The position numbers were made by a program, and so were the translations under genes. The notes below the pieces were generated by a model. It was not told the DNA's origin and searched no databases. It worked only from the letters and a program-made list of their open reading frames with translations. This document shows positions 8,952 through 16,856 of a stretch of 64,000 nucleotides of DNA, one piece after another. The stretch lies in the NCBI RefSeq assembly GCF_014397785.1, contig NZ_VZQQ01000020.1, positions 62,001 to 126,000 of the forward strand, in the 5' to 3' direction. Position 1 is the stretch's first letter. Every line of letters begins with the position of its first letter. This DNA is from Paraburkholderia podalyriae. Lineage in GTDB: Bacteria; Pseudomonadota; Gammaproteobacteria; Burkholderiales; Burkholderiaceae.

Positions 8952-10127
8952 ATGCTCGACACGCGCGACCACGCGGCCAGCTTCAAGGCCCAGTCACGGC
9001 AAGTCTCGAATGAACAAGGTGACCGCGCGCCGCAGCCCGGCAAACCCGCTGTATCGCTCGACGATTTCTTGCGCGACGCGCGCTTCGATGCGAACGATCC
9101 CGTCGCCCTCGGTGAACTGCTCGCGCAGTTGATCGAGCGCGGCTACGATCGCGCGCCGACCGTGCCGTTGCCAGGGCATGGCCAGACGCTGGTGCGCTGG
9201 CGTGCGCTCGCCGCCGTTGCCGCGTGCGACCTCGGTCTCGTCAAACTGTTCGAAGGTCATACCGACGCGCTCGCGATTCTCGCCGAGCTGAATGGTCCAA
9301 TGCCGCCCGCGGCAAGCCGCTGGGGCGTGTGGGCCGCCGAGGCGCCCGACGCGAGGGTGCGCGCAGTCAACGAAGGCATCCAGAACGTCTGCGGCGACGG
9401 CGTTCAGGTACGCCTGTGCGGCACCAAAGCCTGGTGCTCCGGCGCGCGGGCGCTCACCCATGCGCTCGTGACGGCATGGCGCGACGACGAGCCCGTGCTC
9501 GCGGCGCTCGCGCTGGACCAGAGCTCGATCTCGATCGATACATCGAAGTGGCAGGCCGTCGGTATGCAGGCGACCGCGAGCGCGGATGTCACGTTCAACG
9601 ACACGGCGGCGACGCTCGTCGGCGGGCCGCATGCGTACCTCCGTCGCGCGGGCTTCTGGCATGGCGGCGCCGGTATCGCCGCGTGCTGGTACGGCGCGGC
9701 CGCGCAGATCGGCCGCACGCTGCGCGACGCGTGCGCCCGGCGCGCGGATGCGCATCGTCTGGCTCATCTCGGTGCGACCGATGTCGCGTTGCAGTCGGCC
9801 GCCGCGGTACTGCGCGAAACCGCCGCGTGGATCGACGCGCAGCCGTCGGCTGATGCGCAGATGCGGGTGTTGCGCGCGCGTCTTGTGGTTGAACAGGCTG
9901 CGAGCGCCGTGATCGATCACGCGACGCGTGCGCTCGGCGCGGGCCCGTTGTGCCGCAACGCGCGCTTCGCGCGGGCGCTCGCCGACCTGCCGGTATTTCT
10001 GCGGCAAAGCCACGCGGAACGCGATCTCGCCGCGCTCGGCGAACGGCTCGTCGCGTCCGTTGACACGACCGCCGCTCCGGCATCGCCTCATGCGTGTTCG
10101 CAAACACTCATGCCGTGGACGCTATGA
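8952..10127 (+). CDS. Acyl-CoA dehydrogenase-like protein
   Basis: The 391-residue protein has the overall layout of the acyl-CoA dehydrogenase superfamily: an N-terminal helical part, a middle beta-domain with GTKAWCSGA, and a C-terminal helical bundle ending near AERDLAALGERL. It is weakly conserved, and I cannot point to the catalytic glutamate, so it may not be a classical beta-oxidation enzyme. A strong GGGGAGG site precedes the ATG at 8952. It heads a run with a methyltransferase (33 bases on), a glycosyltransferase and perhaps the DUF421 gene, and probably shares their pathway. Assignment to the superfamily is fairly sure; the reaction is not. Confidence 0.68.
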   Translation: MLDTRDHAASFKAQSRQVSNEQGDRAPQPGKPAVSLDDFLRDARFDANDPVALGELLAQLIERGYDRAPTVPLPGHGQTLVRWRALAAVAACDLGLVKLFEGHTDALAILAELNGPMPPAASRWGVWAAEAPDARVRAVNEGIQNVCGDGVQVRLCGTKAWCSGARALTHALVTAWRDDEPVLAALALDQSSISIDTSKWQAVGMQATASADVTFNDTAATLVGGPHAYLRRAGFWHGGAGIAACWYGAAAQIGRTLRDACARRADAHRLAHLGATDVALQSAAAVLRETAAWIDAQPSADAQMRVLRARLVVEQAASAVIDHATRALGAGPLCRNARFARALADLPVFLRQSHAERDLAALGERLVASVDTTAAPASPHACSQTLMPWTL

Positions 10128-10160
10128 CCTGTTTTCCCCAGGCTTCGGAGGATCGCTGAG

Positions 10161-10766
10161 ATGAGCTCGACGATGCTGGACTTCGATGAACTTTACCGGC
10201 ACAGCGACGATCCGTGGCGCTTGCGCGAAGGCTGGTACGAACTCCGCAAGCGTGCGCTGACCCTCGCGCTACTGCCGCGGCCGCGCTATCGCAACGCGTT
10301 CGAACCGGGCTGCGCGAACGGCGAGTTGACGGCGGAACTCGCGGCGCGCTGCGACGCACTACTCGCCGTCGATCTGCACGCGCGCGCCGTCGAGCTTGCG
10401 CGAGAACGCGTGGCGCGCGCATCGAACGTGCGGCTCGAACAGCGCAAGGTGCCGCGTGAATGGCCGACGGAGCACGGACCGTTCGATCTGATCGTGATCA
10501 GCGAGTTCGCGTATTACCTCGAGGCGGCCGAGCTCGAAGCACTGGCCGCGCGCATCGCCGGGTCGCTGACGATGGACGGCACGCTGCTCGCCTGTCATTG
10601 GCGCCGGCCGTTTGCCGAAGCGCGCGTATCCGCCGACCGCGCGCACGCGCTATTCGACGCGCGCTGCGCTGTCGCGCGTGTCGCGCATCACGACGAAGCC
10701 GATCTGCTGATCGACGTGTGGTCGCGCGACGCACGCTCGGTCGCGCAACGCGAGGGGCTTCTATGA
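10161..10766 (+). CDS. Class I SAM-dependent methyltransferase, NodS-like
   Basis: This 201-residue enzyme has the Rossmann-type SAM motif I in NAFEPGCANGELTAELAARC (about residues 44-63), an acidic strand end in LLAVDLHARAV, and motif DLIVISEFAYYL. The opening DFDELYRHSDDPW is typical of the NodS-like group that methylates small amino-containing molecules or sugars. It overlaps the next gene by the ATGA arrangement at 10763-10766, so the two are translationally coupled. Substrate is unknown; the context with a glycosyltransferase suggests a secondary glycolipid or small molecule. Confidence 0.8.
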   Translation: MSSTMLDFDELYRHSDDPWRLREGWYELRKRALTLALLPRPRYRNAFEPGCANGELTAELAARCDALLAVDLHARAVELARERVARASNVRLEQRKVPREWPTEHGPFDLIVISEFAYYLEAAELEALAARIAGSLTMDGTLLACHWRRPFAEARVSADRAHALFDARCAVARVAHHDEADLLIDVWSRDARSVAQREGLL

Positions 10767-11428
10767 TCGGCGTGATCGTTCCGGCGCATAACGAAGAGGC
10801 GTTGATCGCGCGCTGCCTCGCGGCCTTGCTCGAAGCCTCGCGGCACGAAGCGCTCGCCGGCGAGGAGGTGCGGATCGTCGTCGCGCTCGACGCTTGCAGC
10901 GATTTGAGCGGGGCGATCGCGCGCGCTTACGGCGTGCAGACGCTCGCGCTGAAGGCGCGCAACGTCGGGATCGCGCGGGCGCTCGGCGCGTCGCTGGTGC
11001 TCGCGCAGGGCGCGCGCTGGCTCGCGTTTACCGACGCCGACAGTCGCGTGTCGCCCGGCTGGCTAGCCGCACAACTGGCGCTCGATGCCGATGCAGTGTG
11101 CGGCTCGATCGCCGTCGACGACTGGGGCGCGCATCCGCACAGCGTGCGCGAATATTTTCGCAAGACCTATGTCGACGCCGACGGACATCGTCACGTGCAT
11201 GGCGCGAATCTCGGCGTTTCCGCGGACGCCTATCGGCGCTCGGGCGGCTTTCCGCCGCTCAGGTGCAGCGAGGACGTCGCGCTCGTCGATCGCCTGATCG
11301 CGACTGGCGCGCGCATCGCGTGGAGCGCGGCGCCGCGCGTGAGCACGAGCGCGCGCACCGCGGTCCGCGCGCGCGGCGGCTTCGGCGATACGCTCATCTC
11401 ATGGGCGACGGATAGCGCGCTGGCCTGA
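10763..11428 (+). CDS. Family 2 glycosyltransferase
   Basis: The 221-residue protein begins MIGVIVPAHNEEALIARCL, the classic GT2 entry strand and loop, followed by VVALDACSD and the acidic motif FTDADSRVSPGWL. The ending is short and no membrane segments are evident, so it is a soluble single-domain enzyme. It starts inside the stop codon of the methyltransferase gene. In other proteobacteria I recall a conserved set of acyl-CoA dehydrogenase-like protein, PIG-L deacetylase, methyltransferase and this type of glycosyltransferase. The deacetylase is missing here, so the set may be reduced. Product unknown. Confidence 0.8.
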   Translation: MIGVIVPAHNEEALIARCLAALLEASRHEALAGEEVRIVVALDACSDLSGAIARAYGVQTLALKARNVGIARALGASLVLAQGARWLAFTDADSRVSPGWLAAQLALDADAVCGSIAVDDWGAHPHSVREYFRKTYVDADGHRHVHGANLGVSADAYRRSGGFPPLRCSEDVALVDRLIATGARIAWSAAPRVSTSARTAVRARGGFGDTLISWATDSALA

Positions 11429-11460
11429 TCGACGGCGATGCGTCGCGGGGAGGGACGAAC

Positions 11461-11955
11461 ATGATGGACGCGTTTTTCGTTCTATTCGGCCAGGGCCGGG
11501 AGCTCGACCCGTTGCAGATGGGTCTGCGCTCGATCGCCGTGTTCGTGATCGCGCTCGTGCTGATCCGCGTATCGGGGCGACGTTCGTTCGGACAGCGCTC
11601 GCCGTTCGATTCGGTCGTCGTGATTCTGCTCGGCGCGACGCTGAGCCGCGCGATCGTCGGTGCGTCGCCGTTTATCGCGACCGTGGTCGCGTCGTTCGTG
11701 ATCGTGTTATGTCACAGGGTGCTGGCGTGGGCGTTCATACGCTCGCGCCGCTTCGAATTGCTGGTGGGCGGCACCGAGCGCGAGGTGTTCAGCGACGGCA
11801 AGTTTCACGCGGACGAAATGCACGCGGCGCTCGTCACGCGCACCGACATCGAGGAAAGCGTGCGACAGAAGACCGGCTCGCGCTCGATGGACAACGTGGC
11901 CGCCGCGATTCTCGAACGCAATGGCGAGGTGAGCGTGATTCGCAAGCGCGCATGA
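11461..11955 (+). CDS. DUF421 (YetF-like) membrane protein
   Basis: The 164-residue protein has about three N-terminal membrane segments including SIAVFVIALVLIRVSGRRSF. Next comes the conserved RSPFDSVVVILLGATLSRAI loop, then a cytoplasmic C-terminal domain with the region REVFSDGKFHADEMHAAL. This matches DUF421 proteins such as B. subtilis YetF, whose biochemical role is not settled as far as I know. It lies 32 bases after the glycosyltransferase gene on the same strand, so it may be co-transcribed. Two ATG codons stand in tandem at 11461 and 11464, after a GGGGAGGGA site. Confidence 0.85.
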   Translation: MMDAFFVLFGQGRELDPLQMGLRSIAVFVIALVLIRVSGRRSFGQRSPFDSVVVILLGATLSRAIVGASPFIATVVASFVIVLCHRVLAWAFIRSRRFELLVGGTEREVFSDGKFHADEMHAALVTRTDIEESVRQKTGSRSMDNVAAAILERNGEVSVIRKRA

Positions 11956-11994
11956 ACGCCCGAACCCGTGAAGGGCGGGGCGCTGGCATACGGC

Positions 11995-13398
11995 TCAGCC
12001 GCGCCCGCCTCGCGAAATCTCCGCGCCCGCGCCGCGCGGCAAGCGCAGCGTGACCGGAATCGACGCGAACGAGCACAGCCCGACGACGAGAAACGCGGGC
12101 CAGAAATCCGACCACGTGATGCTCGGATGCCCATGCAGCGCGCGCGAAATCTGCAGCACGATCCCGCCGACGGTCACGCCGAGACCGAGCGACATCTGCT
12201 GCACGACGCTGCCGAGGCTCGTCGCGCGGCCGATGTCACGGCTCGCGATCTCCGCGTAGGTCAGCGAATTGAGGCTCGTGAATTGCAACGCTGGGAAGAA
12301 GCCACCGAGCAGCACGACGAACCAGATGATCCACGTCGGCGTGTGCGGGAAAAAGAGCCCGCATGCCGCGATCGAAAGGCCCGATAGCGCGGCGTTGATG
12401 ACGAGCACCTGGCGAAAGCCGAAGCGGCGCAGCACGGTGGAGGCGACCGTGCGCATGAACATGCCGCCGAACGCGGACGCGCAGGTGATCAGCCCCGATT
12501 GGAACGCGCTCATGCCGTGCCCTTCCTGCAACAGCAGCGGCAGCAGGAACGGCAACGCACCGAGGCCGATGCGGAACAGCGAGCCGCCGAGCACGCTCGC
12601 CTGGAAAGTCGGCACCTTGAAAAAGCGCAGATCGAGCAGCGGCAGCGCGACACGCTGCGCGTACGCGACGTAGATCGCCAGCAGCATGGCGCCGAGCGCG
12701 CACATGCCGAATGCGTCCACACTGGAAATCAGTTCGCCGCCGACCAGCGACAAGCCGAGCAGCAGCAGCACCGCGCCCGCCGCCGACAGCAGGAAGCCGA
12801 CCCAGTCGAGCGGGCCGGGGTCGGGCTCGCGCGTATTGGCGATATAACGGTTGGTCAGATAGATGCCGAGAATGCCGATCGGCACGTTGATGAAGAAGAT
12901 CAGCCGCCAGTGCAGATACGTCGTGATGAAGCCACCGAGCAGCGGACCAGCGGCGGGGCCGAGCATCGCCGGCACGCTCAGGTAGTTCATCGCGCGGATG
13001 AAGTCGGCTTTCTCCACGACGCGAAAGATGATGATCCGCCCGACCGGCACCATCATCGCGCCACCGACCCCCTGAATGAAACGCGCAACCGTGAAGGTGG
13101 CAAGCGAGTTCGACGCGGCACACAACAACGAGCCCGTCACGAAGATGCCGATCGCCGTGCGAAACACCGTGCGCGCGCCGAACTTGTCGGCGAGCCAGCC
13201 GCACACGGGGATGAACACGCCGAGCCCTAGCACGTAGCTCGTCACCGCGATCTTCAGCGTGACCGGATCGCGCGCGAAATCGCGCGCCATCGCCGGCAGC
13301 GCGGTGACGATGACGTTGGCGTCGACGCTTTCCATGAACATCGCGCACGCGACGATAAGAGGCGCAATCAGAGCTTTCTGAGTCTGGGCGATGGTCAT
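11995..13398 (-). CDS. Multidrug exporter, MFS DHA2 family
   Basis: This inner-membrane antiporter is 467 residues from the ATG at 13398. It has AMFMESVDANVIVTALPAMA in the first helix region, then GWLADKFGARTVFR, QGVGGAMMVPVGR and HWRLIFFINVPIGILG, all typical of 14-helix DHA2 exporters. An in-frame ATG at 13440 would add MPPLPATLRRSLAV. I prefer the inner start because a perfect operator-like dyad lies at 13444-13460, which would otherwise sit only 4 bases from the start. The gene is transcribed alone, convergent with the DUF421 gene. Substrate is unknown. Confidence 0.84.
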   Translation of the reverse strand: MTIAQTQKALIAPLIVACAMFMESVDANVIVTALPAMARDFARDPVTLKIAVTSYVLGLGVFIPVCGWLADKFGARTVFRTAIGIFVTGSLLCAASNSLATFTVARFIQGVGGAMMVPVGRIIIFRVVEKADFIRAMNYLSVPAMLGPAAGPLLGGFITTYLHWRLIFFINVPIGILGIYLTNRYIANTREPDPGPLDWVGFLLSAAGAVLLLLGLSLVGGELISSVDAFGMCALGAMLLAIYVAYAQRVALPLLDLRFFKVPTFQASVLGGSLFRIGLGALPFLLPLLLQEGHGMSAFQSGLITCASAFGGMFMRTVASTVLRRFGFRQVLVINAALSGLSIAACGLFFPHTPTWIIWFVVLLGGFFPALQFTSLNSLTYAEIASRDIGRATSLGSVVQQMSLGLGVTVGGIVLQISRALHGHPSITWSDFWPAFLVVGLCSFASIPVTLRLPRGAGAEISRGGRG

Positions 13399-13443
13399 GA
13401 CGGCGAGACTGCGGCGAAGCGTCGCAGGCAAAGGGGGCATTAT

Positions 13444-13460
13444 TGCACCTGTACGGTGCA
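13444..13460. promoter_or_regulatory. Operator-like inverted repeat upstream of the MFS exporter gene
   Basis: The bases TGCACC and GGTGCA form a perfect 6-base dyad with a 5-base spacer (TGTAC). It lies 46 bases upstream of the preferred exporter start at 13398. This size and position fit a TetR- or MarR-type repressor site in the promoter or 5' leader. No regulator gene is next to it, so the binder would be encoded elsewhere. Function is inferred only. Confidence 0.4.
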
Positions 13461-13563
13461 GGTTGTTAATACCTGCGTTATCGATGTCGCCCTTTTACAA
13501 ACTTTTATCGCCGCCAAGCGACGGTGGCGCCGCTACGTTGCATAAGAAGTATTTTGATTTTTG

Positions 13564-13591
13564 TTGCGCTGCGCCATGACACGGCTATAAT
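13564..13591 (+). promoter_or_regulatory. Sigma-70-like promoter of the 47-codon gene
   Basis: A perfect -10 hexamer TATAAT lies at 13586-13591, with TTGCGC as a -35-like element at 13564-13569 and a 16-base spacer. Transcription would start near 13598, giving a leader of about 30 bases before the ATG at 13631. This is the cleanest sigma-70 promoter I noticed in the window. Confidence 0.55.
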
Positions 13592-13630
13592 CGGGTTATT
13601 GCCTAGGTATAAACCCTATAAGGAGCCGCC

Positions 13631-13774
13631 ATGAACACCGCATCGAATGTCGTCCGTTCCACCCCCGCCGCCAATACGTTCTTCGGCAAGCTGCGCGCGC
13701 TGGCGCTGCATGCGCTGAACCTGCATCTGCAGAACTGCGCCTTGATCGCCGAAGCGCACCGTCGCCCGAACTAA
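13631..13774 (+). CDS. Small protein of unknown function (47 aa)
   Basis: The reading starts MNTASNVVRSTPAA and ends EAHRRPN. It has an ideal AAGGAG ribosome site 6 bases before the ATG, a good promoter just upstream and a strong hairpin terminator just downstream. The middle (FFGKLRALALHALNLHLQN) could form an amphipathic helix. The complete expression unit around so short a frame is the main argument that it is translated. I do not recognise a family; a small regulatory or membrane-associated peptide is possible. It lies between the MFS exporter gene and mprF. Confidence 0.6.
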   Translation: MNTASNVVRSTPAANTFFGKLRALALHALNLHLQNCALIAEAHRRPN

Positions 13775-13824
13775 GCGCAACAACAAGTGTTGCTGCCGGC
13801 CGCGCAAGCGCCGGCTGTCGTGTC

Positions 13825-13849
13825 AATGCCCGCTCGAGTAGCGGGCATT
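13825..13849 (+). terminator. Hairpin terminator after the 47-codon gene
   Basis: AATGCCCGCT and AGCGGGCATT form a perfect 10-base stem around the 5-base loop CGAGT. The sequence after it is only moderately T-rich (GTGCTTTC). A second, weaker GCCGGC hairpin lies just before it at 13795-13815. It probably ends the short transcript that starts near 13598. Confidence 0.6.
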
Positions 13850-14264
13850 GTGCTTTCTGGGCCGGTTAAACGGACCGTCAGGCACCCGTTAGCTGCGTAT
13901 TTTCTGACGTCAAGCCCGATCTGCGATCCCCATTTCCCTCCAGCTCCGGCACCTGACACGGCCAGTGCGCCAGTGGCGCCGCTAGCCGCGCGGCGTCCCG
14001 CGCCGCGGTTCCGCTCCTGATTACGGCGCGCCCAGGCGGCTTCTTGATGCCGCGCTTGCTCTATCATCGATGCCTTGCATCGCGCGAACAAGCATTACAA
14101 TCGCGCCCTTTTTGACGCGACGCGTGACGGGATCGACAGCGAAATAGCTAATGCTGTCAACCTTTTGCACGTTTTGCCGTTATCTCTTTGTAATCGCCGC
14201 CACAGGCGATACCGCGCGCGACGGCCCGTCGCGGCGACCGCTCCTCGCAAGGCCCGCATTGACC

Positions 14265-16856
14265 ATGTTTCCCCGACTTCAACCCAGCCTCGAGCGCCTG
14301 CGCGCGCTGCTCGGCCGTGCAGCGAAAGCGCCTGGCAACCGGGGACTTCTGTCGCCCGTGCTCGCGCTCGTCATTTGCGGGCTGCTGCTGGTCGTGCTGC
14401 AGCATCTGTCGGAGGCAGTGGATTATCGTTCGGTGATCCGCCATCTGCGCGAGCTGTCGGCGCGCGAGTGGATCGGCGCGCTCGGCGCGACTGCGCTCAG
14501 CTACGTCGCGCTGGTTGGGCGCGACGCGGTGGGCCTGCGCTATCTCGGCGCAAGCGTGCCACGCGCGGCGCTGTGGGTCGGCGCGACGGCCGGTTCGGCG
14601 CTCGGCAATGCGACCGGTTTCGGCGCGCTGACGGGAGGCGCCGTGCGCGCGCGCGTGTACGGCGTCGCGAACATCACCCCCGCGCAGATCGGCCGCATGA
14701 CGGTGTTCACGAGCGTGTCGCTCGCGCTCGCGCTGGTGTTGATGACCGCGCTCGGCATGGTCTGCATGGCCGGCCAGCTCGCGCCGATGCTGCATCTGTC
14801 GCCGGTCGCGCTGCGTTGGAGCGGCGCTACGCTGCTGATCGCGCTGACGCTCGCGGCCGCCGCGTGCCGCCGCGAAACCAGGCCGGTCCGCACGCGCTGG
14901 CAATGGCTGTCGTTCGATATTCCCGCGCGCCGCGATCTGCTCGCGCAAGTCGCGCTGGCGGTGCTGGACGTCATCGCCGCGGGCCTCGCGCTGTGGGCAT
15001 TGCTGCCGCATGCGAACGTGAGCTTCATCGGCTTCATCACCGTCTACGCGGCCGCGATGCTGCTCGGCATGATTGGCCATACGCCTGGCGGCGTCGGCGT
15101 GTTCGAGGCGGCGATGGTGTTCACGCTGAGCGGCAGCGTGCAGATGCATCAGATGGTCGCTGCGCTGCTCGCTTATCGCGCGATCTATTTCGGCGTGCCG
15201 CTGGTCGTCTCCGCGGCGCTGCTCGCGGGCTTCGAGGGGCGCGCGCTGAAGAACCGTCTGTCGTTGTTGCAGGCGGAGCGCGTGTCGGAACTCGCGCCGC
15301 TGTTTCTGAGCCTCGTCACGTTCGTGGTCGGCGGCATGCTGGTGATTTCGAGTGCGACGCCCGCGTTCTGGCAGCGCATTCATGTGCTGCGCGACCTGGT
15401 GCCTCTGTGGGTGCTCGAAAGCTCGCAGATGCTGTGCAGCGTGCTCGGCGTGCTGCTGCTATTCGTCGCGCGCGGGCTGCTGCGGCGGCTCGACGCCGCG
15501 TGGTGGATGACGCTCGCGCTCGCGGTGCTGAGCCTCGCGCTGTCGCTGACCAAGGGTCTCGCGTTCGTCGAGGCCGGTGTGCTCGGCATGCTGATCGTCC
15601 TGCTGCTCGCGACGCGCAAGCGCTTCAATCGTCATTCATCGCTGTTCGCCGAGCGTTTTACGGCTGGCTGGCTCGTGTCGATCGTGATGGTGCTGATGCT
15701 CGCGACGTGGGTCATGCTGTTCGCTTTCCGTGACGTGCCGTACACGCGCGACCTGTGGTGGCAATTCGCGTTCGACGAGCGCGCGCCGCGCGCGCTGCGC
15801 GCGACGCTCGCCGCGAGCCTGTTCGCCGCGACCTTCTCGTTCTGGCAATTGCTGCGTCTCGCGCCGGGCCGCTTCGTGAAGCCGGCGCCAGAAGATCTGC
15901 ACGACGCCGCGCGCATCGTGCGAGCCCAGGAGCGCAGCGATGCCGGTCTCGCGTTGATGGGCGACAAGAGCTTCCTGTTTTCGGAGTCGCGCGAGGCTTT
16001 CCTGATGTACGCGAAATACGGCCGCACGTGGGCCGCGTTGCACGATCCGGTGGGTCCGCGCGAAGAGTGGGCGGGCCTCATCAGCAAGTTCGTCGCGCTC
16101 GCGCATGCGCACGGCGGTCGGGCCGCGTTCTACCAGGTGCGCGCGAATGCGCTGCCGCTGTATCTCGATGCCGGCCTCACGCTGATGAAGCTCGGCGAGG
16201 AAGCGCACGTCGTGCTCGACGACTTCGATCTGAAGGGCTCGCATCGCGCGCATCTGCGCTATGCGCTAAAACGCGGCGAGCGTGACGGCTTTTGCGTCGA
16301 AGTGATCGATCAGGCGCAGGTGCCGGCGTCGCTCGAAACGCTGCGCGGCATTTCCGACGGCTGGCTCGACAGCCGCGACGCGCGCGAGAAAAGCTTCTCG
16401 GTCGCGGCTTTCCATGACGAATACCTCGCCGCGCAATCCGTGATGCTGGTGCGCCAGAACGGCGAGCCCCTTGCGTTCGTGACCTTCATGACGACCGATA
16501 TGAATACCGAGGCGACCGTCGGCGTGATGCGACACGTCGAAAGCGCGTCGCCGTACGCGATGGAATATCTGTTCACGCAGCTCGCGCTGCATCTGAAACA
16601 GGCGGGCTTCCGCTCGCTCAGTCTCGGCATTGCGCCGCTCTCCGGCGTGCAGCCGACGCCGCTCGCGTCGCGCTGGCATCGGCTGGCCGGCATCGTGTGG
16701 CGCTTCGGCGGCCGCTTCTATAATTTCCGCGGACTGCGTGCTTTCAAGAGCAAGTTCCAGCCGCATTGGGAGCCGCGTTATCTCGCGGCATCCGGTTCCG
16801 GCGTGTTCTTCACGCTCGCGGACCTGTCGCTGTTGGCAGGAGGCCGGCGTTCATGA
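14265..16856 (+). CDS. mprF: Bifunctional lysyl-phosphatidylglycerol synthase/flippase MprF (LpiA)
   Basis: This 863-residue inner-membrane protein transfers lysine from lysyl-tRNA to phosphatidylglycerol and flips the product outward, lowering surface negative charge. The N-terminal two-thirds hold many membrane segments with the flippase signatures TGFGALTGGAVRARVYG and HTPGGVGVFEAAMVF. The cytoplasmic C-terminal synthase domain (from about residue 540) includes LMGDKSFLFSESREAFLMY, KYGRTWAALHDPVGP, and FRSLSLGIAPLSG. The ATG at 14265 (MFPRLQPS) is chosen because the upstream in-frame reading lacks a ribosome site and is not hydrophobic like the family's start. It overlaps acvB by ATGA. Confidence 0.9.
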   Translation: MFPRLQPSLERLRALLGRAAKAPGNRGLLSPVLALVICGLLLVVLQHLSEAVDYRSVIRHLRELSAREWIGALGATALSYVALVGRDAVGLRYLGASVPRAALWVGATAGSALGNATGFGALTGGAVRARVYGVANITPAQIGRMTVFTSVSLALALVLMTALGMVCMAGQLAPMLHLSPVALRWSGATLLIALTLAAAACRRETRPVRTRWQWLSFDIPARRDLLAQVALAVLDVIAAGLALWALLPHANVSFIGFITVYAAAMLLGMIGHTPGGVGVFEAAMVFTLSGSVQMHQMVAALLAYRAIYFGVPLVVSAALLAGFEGRALKNRLSLLQAERVSELAPLFLSLVTFVVGGMLVISSATPAFWQRIHVLRDLVPLWVLESSQMLCSVLGVLLLFVARGLLRRLDAAWWMTLALAVLSLALSLTKGLAFVEAGVLGMLIVLLLATRKRFNRHSSLFAERFTAGWLVSIVMVLMLATWVMLFAFRDVPYTRDLWWQFAFDERAPRALRATLAASLFAATFSFWQLLRLAPGRFVKPAPEDLHDAARIVRAQERSDAGLALMGDKSFLFSESREAFLMYAKYGRTWAALHDPVGPREEWAGLISKFVALAHAHGGRAAFYQVRANALPLYLDAGLTLMKLGEEAHVVLDDFDLKGSHRAHLRYALKRGERDGFCVEVIDQAQVPASLETLRGISDGWLDSRDAREKSFSVAAFHDEYLAAQSVMLVRQNGEPLAFVTFMTTDMNTEATVGVMRHVESASPYAMEYLFTQLALHLKQAGFRSLSLGIAPLSGVQPTPLASRWHRLAGIVWRFGGRFYNFRGLRAFKSKFQPHWEPRYLAASGSGVFFTLADLSLLAGGRRS

